Positions 17,747-25,052 of a stretch of DNA of 64,000 nucleotides are shown here, piece by piece. The position numbers and the translations under genes are program-made. The stretch comes from Mangrovimonas sp. ST2L15 (GTDB lineage Bacteria; Bacteroidota; Bacteroidia; Flavobacteriales; Flavobacteriaceae), in the NCBI RefSeq assembly GCF_001280515.1, contig NZ_LBIQ01000030.1, forward strand, positions 682,001-746,000, written 5' to 3'. A model generated the notes under the pieces. The model saw only the letters and a program-made list of their open reading frames with translations. It ran no database searches and was not told the DNA's origin. The first letter of the stretch is position 1; each line of letters begins with the position of its first letter.

Positions 17747-18904
17747 ATGCCTTTATATCATAAGCTGGGAAAAATTCCTCCCAAAAGACATACACAATTC
17801 CGTAAGGAAGACGGTAGCCTGTATTATGAGCAACTCTTTGGTACGATTGGTTTTGATGGGATGTACTCCAATATGTATCATGAACAACGACCTACTCAGG
17901 TTAAGGAAATCAGAAACCAATACAATGTTTCCCCAAAAGTTGCCAAGGCCAACAACATGCAATCCTATCGCTTTAGGGGCTTTCAAGTGCCACCAGAAAA
18001 CGATTTCTTAGAAAGTAGAAAAACGGTTTTGACTAATAGTGATTGCAGTATTATTTTAGCTGCACCTAAAAAATCCACAGAGGATTATTTTTATAAAAAC
18101 ACTGATGCAGACGAATTAATTTTTGTCCACAAAGGCACAGGCAAGTTGAGAACCCATTTGGGGAATTTAGACTTTAAATATGGAGACTATCTATTAATCC
18201 CAAGGGGAATTATTTACAAAATTGATTTTGATACAGAAGATAACCGATTGTTTATAGTGGAGTCAAGAAGACCTATCTATACCCCAAAAAGATATCGCAA
18301 TTGGTTTGGGCAGTTATTAGAACATTCTCCTTTTTGTGAGAGAGATATTAGAAAGCCGGAAGAATTGGAAACTTACAATGAAAGTGGTGAGTTTTTAATC
18401 AAAGTGAAAAAGCAGGATGATATTTTTGACATGATTTATGCTTCTCATCCATTTGATGTTGTAGGCTATGATGGCTATAATTTTCCTTATGCTTTCTCGA
18501 TTCATGATTTTGAACCGATAACTGGGCGCATTCACCAACCGCCACCAGTGCATCAAACCTTTGAGACTGATGCTTTTGTGGTTTGTAGTTTTGTGCCACG
18601 GTTGTATGACTATCATCCTGATAGCATACCAGCACCCTATAACCATAGCAATATAGATAGTGATGAGGTGTTGTATTATGTGGATGGCGACTTTATGAGT
18701 AGAAATGATATTGAAGCAGGTCATATTTCATTGCATCCTGCTGGTATTCCTCATGGGCCACATCCTGGAGCTACAGAAAGAAGTATTGGGAAGGAGAGAA
18801 CAGAAGAATTGGCCGTTATGGTAGACACCTTCAAACCTTTACAAGTTACCGAAGAAGCATTAAAAATAGCAGACGAAGATTATTTTAAATCTTGGTTGGA
18901 ATAA
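17747..18904 (+). CDS. hmgA: Homogentisate 1,2-dioxygenase
   Basis: 385 residues. A cupin-fold Fe(II) enzyme that opens the homogentisate ring to maleylacetoacetate, the central step of tyrosine degradation. The N-terminal half holds a degenerate cupin (DELIFVHKGTGKLRTHLG); the C-terminal half has the iron site, with HSNIDSDEVLYYVDG (His and Glu ligands) and IPHGPHPG (His ligand). It is shorter than the human enzyme (445) but is the usual bacterial short form. HPPD, which makes its substrate, follows after 17 bases, so both steps are co-expressed. Confidence 0.93.
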   Translation: MPLYHKLGKIPPKRHTQFRKEDGSLYYEQLFGTIGFDGMYSNMYHEQRPTQVKEIRNQYNVSPKVAKANNMQSYRFRGFQVPPENDFLESRKTVLTNSDCSIILAAPKKSTEDYFYKNTDADELIFVHKGTGKLRTHLGNLDFKYGDYLLIPRGIIYKIDFDTEDNRLFIVESRRPIYTPKRYRNWFGQLLEHSPFCERDIRKPEELETYNESGEFLIKVKKQDDIFDMIYASHPFDVVGYDGYNFPYAFSIHDFEPITGRIHQPPPVHQTFETDAFVVCSFVPRLYDYHPDSIPAPYNHSNIDSDEVLYYVDGDFMSRNDIEAGHISLHPAGIPHGPHPGATERSIGKERTEELAVMVDTFKPLQVTEEALKIADEDYFKSWLE

Positions 18905-18921
18905 CCTTAATAAAAAGCAAA

Positions 18922-20082
18922 ATGAGCAAAGAAATTAAATCAGTAGACTACGGTCTAGAAAAAATATTTGAGGGGGCAGAAGACTTCTTGCCTTTATTAG
19001 GAACCGATTATGTAGAATTCTATGTGGGAAATGCTAAACAAGCGGCTCACTTTTACAAAACGGCGTTTGGCTTTCAATCATATGCTTATAAAGGATTAGA
19101 AACTGGCAGTAAGGAGACTGTTTCTTATGTATTGAAGCAAGACAAGATTAGATTGGTGCTAACAACGCCATTAAACTCAAAACATCCTATCAACGAGCAT
19201 ATCGTTAAGCATGGTGATGGTGTTAAAGTGGTGGCTCTTTGGGTGGAGGATGCTAAATCTGCCTGGGAGGAAACAACCAAACGTGGCGCTAAATCATACA
19301 TGGCACCACAAGTAGAAACTGATGAGTTTGGAGAAGTGGTACGTGCAGGGATTTATACTTATGGAGAGACCATCCATATGTTTGTGGAACGTAAAAACTA
19401 TAATGGTCAATTTCTACCAGGTTTTGTTAAATGGGAGTCCGATTACAATCCAACTCCTGTTGGGTTAAAGTATATTGACCACATGGTAGGGAATGTAGGT
19501 TGGGGAGAAATGAATACTTGGGTAAAATGGTATGAAGATGTCATGGGATTTGTAAATTTCCTTTCGTTTGATGACAAACAAATCCATACAGAGTATTCGG
19601 CCTTAATGAGTAAAGTAATGAGTAATGGAAATGGGCGTATCAAATTTCCAATAAATGAACCGGCTGAAGGTAAAAAACGTTCTCAAATTGAGGAATATTT
19701 AGATTTTTATGAAGGAGCGGGAGTTCAGCACATTGCTGTAGCTACAGATGATATCATCAGTACGGTTTCTGATTTAAGATCAAGAGGAGTTGAATTCTTA
19801 TCTATTCCACCAGAAGAGTATTACAGAGCAGTACCTGGAAGATTGGAAGAATTTAGCCATGAATTGCGTGAAGATATTGAAACCTTAAAAAGTTTAGGTA
19901 TTATGATAGATGCCGATGAAGAAGGTTATTTGTTGCAAATTTTCACCAAGCCAGTTGAAGATAGACCAACCTTGTTTTTTGAAATCATTCAAAGAATGGG
20001 AGCTCGAGGTTTTGGAGCTGGAAACTTCAAAGCTCTTTTTGAATCCATTGAAAGAGAGCAAGAAAAGAGAGGAACTCTATAA
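18922..20082 (+). CDS. hppD: 4-hydroxyphenylpyruvate dioxygenase
   Basis: 386 residues from ATG 18922 (an in-frame TTG at 18892 lies inside the preceding gene and is unlikely). The enzyme converts 4-hydroxyphenylpyruvate to homogentisate with Fe(II) and O2. Two vicinal-oxygen-chelate repeats are visible: the N-terminal one begins DYVEFYVGNAKQAAHFY, the catalytic one YIDHMVGNV. Iron ligands are His in YIDHM, His in GVQHIAVATDDI and Glu in LFFEIIQRMGARGFG; the C-terminal helix GNFKALFESIEREQ closes the site. A terminator follows. Confidence 0.96.
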   Translation: MSKEIKSVDYGLEKIFEGAEDFLPLLGTDYVEFYVGNAKQAAHFYKTAFGFQSYAYKGLETGSKETVSYVLKQDKIRLVLTTPLNSKHPINEHIVKHGDGVKVVALWVEDAKSAWEETTKRGAKSYMAPQVETDEFGEVVRAGIYTYGETIHMFVERKNYNGQFLPGFVKWESDYNPTPVGLKYIDHMVGNVGWGEMNTWVKWYEDVMGFVNFLSFDDKQIHTEYSALMSKVMSNGNGRIKFPINEPAEGKKRSQIEEYLDFYEGAGVQHIAVATDDIISTVSDLRSRGVEFLSIPPEEYYRAVPGRLEEFSHELREDIETLKSLGIMIDADEEGYLLQIFTKPVEDRPTLFFEIIQRMGARGFGAGNFKALFESIEREQEKRGTL

Positions 20083-20108
20083 TGCAGAATATTAATTCTT
20101 TCTTAAAT

Positions 20109-20142
20109 AACTCCTTCAATTATATTGAGGGAGTTGTTGTTT
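20109..20142 (+). terminator. Rho-independent terminator after hppD
   Basis: 12-bp stem with one G-U pair (20109-20120 with 20124-20135), 3-base loop, followed by GTTGTTTT. Confidence 0.75.
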
Positions 20143-20201
20143 TATAACTTTGGAATGGTAATTGTCATTTAATTGCAACATAAATTTGAATGAATAAAAA
20201 T

Positions 20202-20209
20202 TACATTTG
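20202..20209 (+). promoter_or_regulatory. -7 box (TACATTTG) of the DUF3108-TDO-M23-pgi gene group
   Basis: Exact TAnnTTTG match 12 bases before ATG 20222, right after the hppD terminator, so a new transcript likely starts here. Confidence 0.55.
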
Positions 20210-20221
20210 TACCTAACAGTT

Positions 20222-21004
20222 ATGAAGAATCTTATATCTATTGCCCTATTTTTACTAATAATGCCTAAATCCTGGGCACAAACTGAAAGCGCCTTTGATA
20301 CAGGAGAATGGTTTCGTTTTGAAATGAGTTATAGCGGTTTCTTTAAAGCAGGAGAAGCCACATTAAAAGTGAATAATGGCTCCTATAATGGAAAACCAGT
20401 TTACCACGTTGTTGGAAAGGGATGGACAACCGGTGCTATCAAATGGTTTTTCAAAGTAGAGGATTTGTATGAGAGTTATTTTGATAAAGTGCACATACGT
20501 CCCTATAGATTTATCAGAAAGATTGATGAAGGGGGGCATACCAAGAATATTGAAATCACCTTTGATCATGAACAAAATAAAGCGCTTGTAAATAATATTA
20601 AGCATAGCCGTAAGGCAGAATTTGATACCAAGCCAAACATTCAAGATATGGTGTCTACCTTTTACTATTTAAGGAATAATTTGGATGTCGATGACCTGAA
20701 TGTTGGGGATGAGGTGTTTGTTAATATGTTCTTTGATGAAGAGAATTATGGATTTAAAATAAGATATTTAGGGTCAGAAAATATAAAAACACCTTTTGGA
20801 AAGGTAAATGCTCTAAAGTTTCGTCCATATGTTATGGCGGGGAGGGTGTTTAAGGAAGAGGAAAGCTTAACGCTGTGGGTGTCAAACGATCAAAACAGGA
20901 TACCGTTACGTGTCAAAGCTGATTTGGCGGTTGGTTCTTTGCGTGCCGAATTGAATGCCTTCAGAGGATTGAAATACCCATTTAAAATAATTGTTGAAAA
21001 CTAA
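20222..21004 (+). CDS. DUF3108 domain-containing secreted protein
   Basis: 260 residues from ATG 20222, with a signal peptide ending at about residue 20 (KSWAQ). The body begins GEWFRFEMSYSGFFKAGEATL, the typical opening of DUF3108, a family of predicted periplasmic or outer-membrane beta-rich proteins of unknown function. No catalytic motif is visible. It is followed after 3 bases by tryptophan 2,3-dioxygenase, so the two share a transcript, though no biochemical link is apparent. An earlier in-frame TTG (20207) falls inside the -7 box and can be dismissed. Confidence 0.82.
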   Translation: MKNLISIALFLLIMPKSWAQTESAFDTGEWFRFEMSYSGFFKAGEATLKVNNGSYNGKPVYHVVGKGWTTGAIKWFFKVEDLYESYFDKVHIRPYRFIRKIDEGGHTKNIEITFDHEQNKALVNNIKHSRKAEFDTKPNIQDMVSTFYYLRNNLDVDDLNVGDEVFVNMFFDEENYGFKIRYLGSENIKTPFGKVNALKFRPYVMAGRVFKEEESLTLWVSNDQNRIPLRVKADLAVGSLRAELNAFRGLKYPFKIIVEN

Positions 21005-21007
21005 CTA

Positions 21008-21931
21008 ATGGAAACTAAAAAAGATATAACCAGCCAATTAGAAGAGAAATATAAAAATTTGGGTCAGGATGTAGATGCCCATTTGGAAGGGTTGCTTTAT
21101 GGGAAACTCATTAATTATTGGGATTACATTCAGACAGATGCCCTTTTAAACTTGCAAGTGCAACGCACTGTTCTTCCAGATGAGATGGTTTTTATAATGT
21201 ACCATCAAATCAATGAACTCCTATTTAAAATGATTTTATGGGAAATTGATCAAGTAGCCAAGGAACCAAATATTTCTGCCGAATTATTTACTGAAAAACT
21301 GATGAGAATCAGTAGGTATTTCGATATGTTGACTTCGTCCTTTAATATTATGAAGGATGGGATGGAAGTGGAGCAGTACAATAAATTTAGACATACTTTA
21401 ACCCCTGCTAGTGGTTTCCAAAGTGCCCAGTACCGTAAAATAGAATTTGCATCTACTGAATTGATTAATCTGATAGACCACAGGTTTAGGGAAACCATAG
21501 ATAGAAATACCTCATTTGAATACGCTTTGGAGCATTTATATTGGCAAGCAGCAGGTAAGGACTACAAAACAGGCAAAAAAAGTTATACATTAACAGCTTT
21601 TGAAGAGAAATACAAAGATGAATTTATTAGATTTGCGGAATTCTATAATACACATAACCTCTGGACTAAGTTCAAAGAGCTTCCAGACAGTGTTAAAGAA
21701 GACAAGAGTTTAATCGATGCAATGCGTCATTATGACCAAACTGTTAATATCAAATGGGTCATGGCGCACTATAATACGGCCAATCATTATTTAAACATTG
21801 GTGGTAAAACAGCAGAAGCCACGGGTGGAAGCGAATGGGTCAAGTATATGCATCCCAAATATCAAAGAAGAATATTTTTTCCGGATTTATGGACCAAAGA
21901 AGAATTGAAGCACTGGGGAGAAAATGTCTAA
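21008..21931 (+). CDS. Tryptophan 2,3-dioxygenase
   Basis: 307 residues. This haem enzyme oxidises L-tryptophan to N-formylkynurenine, the first step of the kynurenine pathway. Family marks: GKLINYWDYIQTDALLNLQ, FIMYHQINELLFKM (substrate pocket), SGFQSAQYRKIEF, WVMAHYNTANHYL (proximal haem His region) and KTAEATGGSEWVKY (TGGS loop). It is of the Bacteroidota-type sequence, somewhat longer than the Xanthomonas enzyme. The next steps (formamidase, kynureninase) are not in the window. The end of the gene overlaps the likely start of the M23 peptidase by 43 bp. Confidence 0.93.
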   Translation: METKKDITSQLEEKYKNLGQDVDAHLEGLLYGKLINYWDYIQTDALLNLQVQRTVLPDEMVFIMYHQINELLFKMILWEIDQVAKEPNISAELFTEKLMRISRYFDMLTSSFNIMKDGMEVEQYNKFRHTLTPASGFQSAQYRKIEFASTELINLIDHRFRETIDRNTSFEYALEHLYWQAAGKDYKTGKKSYTLTAFEEKYKDEFIRFAEFYNTHNLWTKFKELPDSVKEDKSLIDAMRHYDQTVNIKWVMAHYNTANHYLNIGGKTAEATGGSEWVKYMHPKYQRRIFFPDLWTKEELKHWGENV

Positions 21932-23220
21932 CTTTTTTAACAGCCGCCTTACTGGTAACTAGTTGCGGTAAAAAGAAAGAGTCTCTCCCTATTGAGGAAA
22001 CCGAAGAAATAGCCATTGTAGAACCCGAAGACACTTTTGAGTTTGGGTTCAATCTTAATGATTATGTTGTTAAAAGGGATACTGTCCGGTCTGGAGACAG
22101 TTTTGGCGTTATTATGGAACGCAATAGATTAGGATATCCTAAAATCTTTCAAATTGCTGAGGGAGCCAAATCTAGTTTCGATATCACCAAACTACAAATA
22201 GGGAAGCCCTATACCTTGCTTTGCTCTAAAGATACCTTGCAGGAGCCAAAATGTTTTATTTATCAGCCTAATAAAGAAGAGTATGTGGTGGTCAATTTCC
22301 AAGATTCCATTCATGCTTACACAAATAGAAAGCCTGTTACCTATGTTGAAAAGGAAGTCGCTGGGGTTATAACCAGTAGCATTTCTGAAACCTTGGAGGA
22401 TTTAGGAATCAGTCCTAGGTTGACCTTTAAATTGGCCGATGACATTTATGCATGGACCATTGACTTTAGAAGGCTACAAAAGGGAGATCGCTTCAAGGTT
22501 ATTTACACAGATAAGTATATTGATGATTCCATTTATGCAGGAATTGCCGATGTAAAAGCCGCATTTTTTGAACACAATGGTGAACCTTTTTATGCCTTTG
22601 AGTATGAGACAGACAGTATTAAAGGGCTTTCTGATTACTTCAATGAAGAAGCAAATAATTTACGACGAGCCTTCCTAAAAGCTCCAGTAGAATATAAAAG
22701 AATTTCCTCACGTTATAACCTAAGGCGTCGTATTGCTCTTTATGGCAATAAAATTCGTCCGCATAAAGGGACAGACTTTGCTGCCGATATAGGTACTCCT
22801 ATTCGAGCCACTGCCAACGGTACGGTTATCAAATCGGCTTATACGAGAGGAAACGGAAATTACGTCAAAATCAAGCATAACGCGACCTATAGCACCCAAT
22901 ACCTGCACATGAAAAAGCAAAATGTGAAAGTTGGGCAATTTGTGAAGCAGGGAGATGTGATAGGCTGGGTAGGAATGACAGGAAACACCTCTGGGCCGCA
23001 TGTTTGCTATAGATTTTGGAAAAATGGGGTTCAGGTGGATCCCTTTAGACAAAAGCTTCCTGCAGCTGAACCTATTGCAGATAGCTTGAAAACTTCTTAT
23101 TTGGCTTTTATACAGCCTTTGAAAGAGCAATTGGATCGCATTCCTTTCAAAGAAGTTCCCGCAGAGGAAGACGTTCTTTTTGAAAACTCAGATGAAAATT
23201 TAATCAGTCAGGCACATTAA
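21889..23220 (+). CDS. M23-family peptidoglycan metallopeptidase lipoprotein
   Basis: About 443 residues. The frame is open further upstream inside the dioxygenase gene; I chose ATG 21889 because it places a basic stretch before the lipobox LLVTSC. Residues about 55-110 form a LysM/OapA-like domain (DTVRSGDSFGVIMERN), then a beta-rich linker, then the M23 domain: HKGTDFA (zinc His and Asp), YLHM (catalytic His) and GPHVCYRFW. The usual H-x-H is H-V-C here, so a Cys takes the place of the last zinc ligand. It likely trims cell-wall cross-links. The overlap with the upstream gene suggests coupled translation; pgi follows after 3 bases. Confidence 0.88.
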   Translation: MDQRRIEALGRKCLTFLTAALLVTSCGKKKESLPIEETEEIAIVEPEDTFEFGFNLNDYVVKRDTVRSGDSFGVIMERNRLGYPKIFQIAEGAKSSFDITKLQIGKPYTLLCSKDTLQEPKCFIYQPNKEEYVVVNFQDSIHAYTNRKPVTYVEKEVAGVITSSISETLEDLGISPRLTFKLADDIYAWTIDFRRLQKGDRFKVIYTDKYIDDSIYAGIADVKAAFFEHNGEPFYAFEYETDSIKGLSDYFNEEANNLRRAFLKAPVEYKRISSRYNLRRRIALYGNKIRPHKGTDFAADIGTPIRATANGTVIKSAYTRGNGNYVKIKHNATYSTQYLHMKKQNVKVGQFVKQGDVIGWVGMTGNTSGPHVCYRFWKNGVQVDPFRQKLPAAEPIADSLKTSYLAFIQPLKEQLDRIPFKEVPAEEDVLFENSDENLISQAH

Positions 23221-23223
23221 TAA

Positions 23224-24870
23224 ATGGCATTACCTAAAATAAACCCAACCGAAACCAAAGCTTGGTCTAAGCTGTCAGGTCATTTTGAAACCGTAAAAGG
23301 ATTACATCTTAAAGAGCTCTTTGCAGAAGACGCAGCGAGAGCCTCAAAAATGACAATTCAATGGGAGGATTTTTATGTTGATTATTCCAAAAATCGAATC
23401 ACAGAGGAAACTTTTTCTTTGTTGATGGAGTTAGCTGATGAGGTTAAACTTAAAGAGGCCATGAACGCCTATTTTTTGGGAGAGGAAATTAATGAGACTG
23501 AAAAGCGTGCTGTTTTGCATACGGCCTTAAGAGCGAAACAAAGCGATGAGGTTTTTGTTGATGGTAAAAATGTCATGCCAGAGGTATTCGCCGTTAAGGA
23601 TCAAATAAAGAAATTTTCTGATGATGTAATATCAGGAAATAGAAAAGGCCATTCAGGTAAAGCATTTACAGATGTGGTTAATATTGGTATTGGTGGTTCA
23701 GATTTAGGACCAGCAATGGTTGTAGAAGCCTTATCCTTTTATCAAAACCATTTAACAACCCATTTTGTGAGTAATGTTGATGGTGATCATGTGAATGAAG
23801 TAATTAAGCACTTGGATCCAGAAACGACTCTATTTGTAATTGTTTCTAAAACATTTACAACTCAAGAAACGATATCTAATGCAACAACCATAAGAAATTG
23901 GTTTTTGTTGACTCAACCAGAAGAAGCTGTAGCAGATCATTTTGTAGCTGTATCTACCAATATTGAAAAAGTTCAAGAGTTTGGTATTGCTGAGAGTAAT
24001 ATTTTCCCAATGTGGGATTGGGTAGGTGGTCGTTTTTCACTTTGGAGTGCTGTGGGACTATCTATCAGTCTATCTGTAGGTTTTGAGCATTTCGATGCGT
24101 TGCTGTCTGGAGCAAATAAAATGGATGAACATTTTAAAACCACTCCTTTTGAAGATAACATTCCGGTTGTTCTTGGACTTTTGACGGTATGGTATAATAA
24201 TTTCTTTGGTTCTGAAAGCGAAGCAGTCATTCCTTATACTCAATATTTGAATCAATTTGCTACTTACTTGCAGCAAGGTATTATGGAGAGTAACGGAAAA
24301 TATATTGACAGAAATGGCCAAAAGGTGAATTATCAAACTGGGACTGTTATTTGGGGAGAACCTGGAACCAATGCGCAACATGCCTTTTTTCAATTAATTC
24401 ATCAAGGGACTAAGTTAATTCCGGCTGATTTTATTGGATTTGTAAACGCTCTTCATGGTGACCAGGACCACCAGGAAAAACTTATTTCCAATTTTATTGC
24501 GCAAACAGAAGCACTTATGAACGGTAAAACTTCTGAAGAGGTTTTTCAGGAATTTAAGGAAAAAAATGAGAGCCTAGACACGGTTAAAGAGCTTTTTCCT
24601 TTCAAAGTTTTTGAAGGAAATAAGCCTACTACTACTTTATTTATTAACAAATTAACCCCAGAAAGCCTTGGAAAACTGATTGCTTTGTATGAACATCGCA
24701 TCTTTGTACAAGGTGTTATTTGGAATATTTTCAGTTACGATCAATTTGGAGTTGAGTTAGGTAAGCAATTGGCTAACAATGTTTTAAAAGATTTAAAATC
24801 ACAAGATGTTGGAGCTCATGACCCGTCAACTTCAGGTTTAATCAAACACTTCAAGAAAAATCTTAATTAA
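23224..24870 (+). CDS. pgi: Glucose-6-phosphate isomerase
   Basis: 548 residues, standard for the bacterial enzyme that interconverts glucose-6-phosphate and fructose-6-phosphate. Clear motifs: NIGIGGSDLGPAMV and VSKTFTTQETISN (phosphate binding), WDWVGGRFSLWSAVG, GEPGTNAQHAFFQLIHQGT (catalytic Glu and His) and FGVELGKQLA (catalytic Lys) near the C-terminus. It follows the M23 peptidase by 3 bases and ends the gene group. No strong terminator is visible in the 180 bases before the next gene, only AT-rich sequence. Confidence 0.98.
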   Translation: MALPKINPTETKAWSKLSGHFETVKGLHLKELFAEDAARASKMTIQWEDFYVDYSKNRITEETFSLLMELADEVKLKEAMNAYFLGEEINETEKRAVLHTALRAKQSDEVFVDGKNVMPEVFAVKDQIKKFSDDVISGNRKGHSGKAFTDVVNIGIGGSDLGPAMVVEALSFYQNHLTTHFVSNVDGDHVNEVIKHLDPETTLFVIVSKTFTTQETISNATTIRNWFLLTQPEEAVADHFVAVSTNIEKVQEFGIAESNIFPMWDWVGGRFSLWSAVGLSISLSVGFEHFDALLSGANKMDEHFKTTPFEDNIPVVLGLLTVWYNNFFGSESEAVIPYTQYLNQFATYLQQGIMESNGKYIDRNGQKVNYQTGTVIWGEPGTNAQHAFFQLIHQGTKLIPADFIGFVNALHGDQDHQEKLISNFIAQTEALMNGKTSEEVFQEFKEKNESLDTVKELFPFKVFEGNKPTTTLFINKLTPESLGKLIALYEHRIFVQGVIWNIFSYDQFGVELGKQLANNVLKDLKSQDVGAHDPSTSGLIKHFKKNLN

Positions 24871-24962
24871 TTGTTAATTAAACTGTTGACTTTTTTATAA
24901 ATTTCATCAGTGTTTTCCCCGATTTATCTATAATTTAATCAGGCATTTAGTTAAATAATTAA

Positions 24963-24974
24963 TATGCATGCATA
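24963..24974. promoter_or_regulatory. 12-bp perfect palindrome TATGCATGCATA upstream of a TonB receptor
   Basis: Lies 37 bases before the -7 box of the receptor at 25053. Outer TAGTTAA (24948) and TTAACTA (24976) flank it asymmetrically. Operator-like by shape only. Confidence 0.3.
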
Positions 24975-25011
24975 ATTAACTATTTCATAATGTTTGAACT
25001 AATTAGTTATG

Positions 25012-25019
25012 TAATTTTG
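25012..25019 (+). promoter_or_regulatory. -7 box (TAATTTTG) of TonB receptor module A
   Basis: Exact TAnnTTTG match, 33 bases before ATG 25053. A TTTG at 24993-24996 is only 15 bases upstream, closer than the usual spacing. Confidence 0.55.
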
Positions 25020-25052
25020 CGAAAAAATTTAGAAACCAATTTCTTAATTAAC

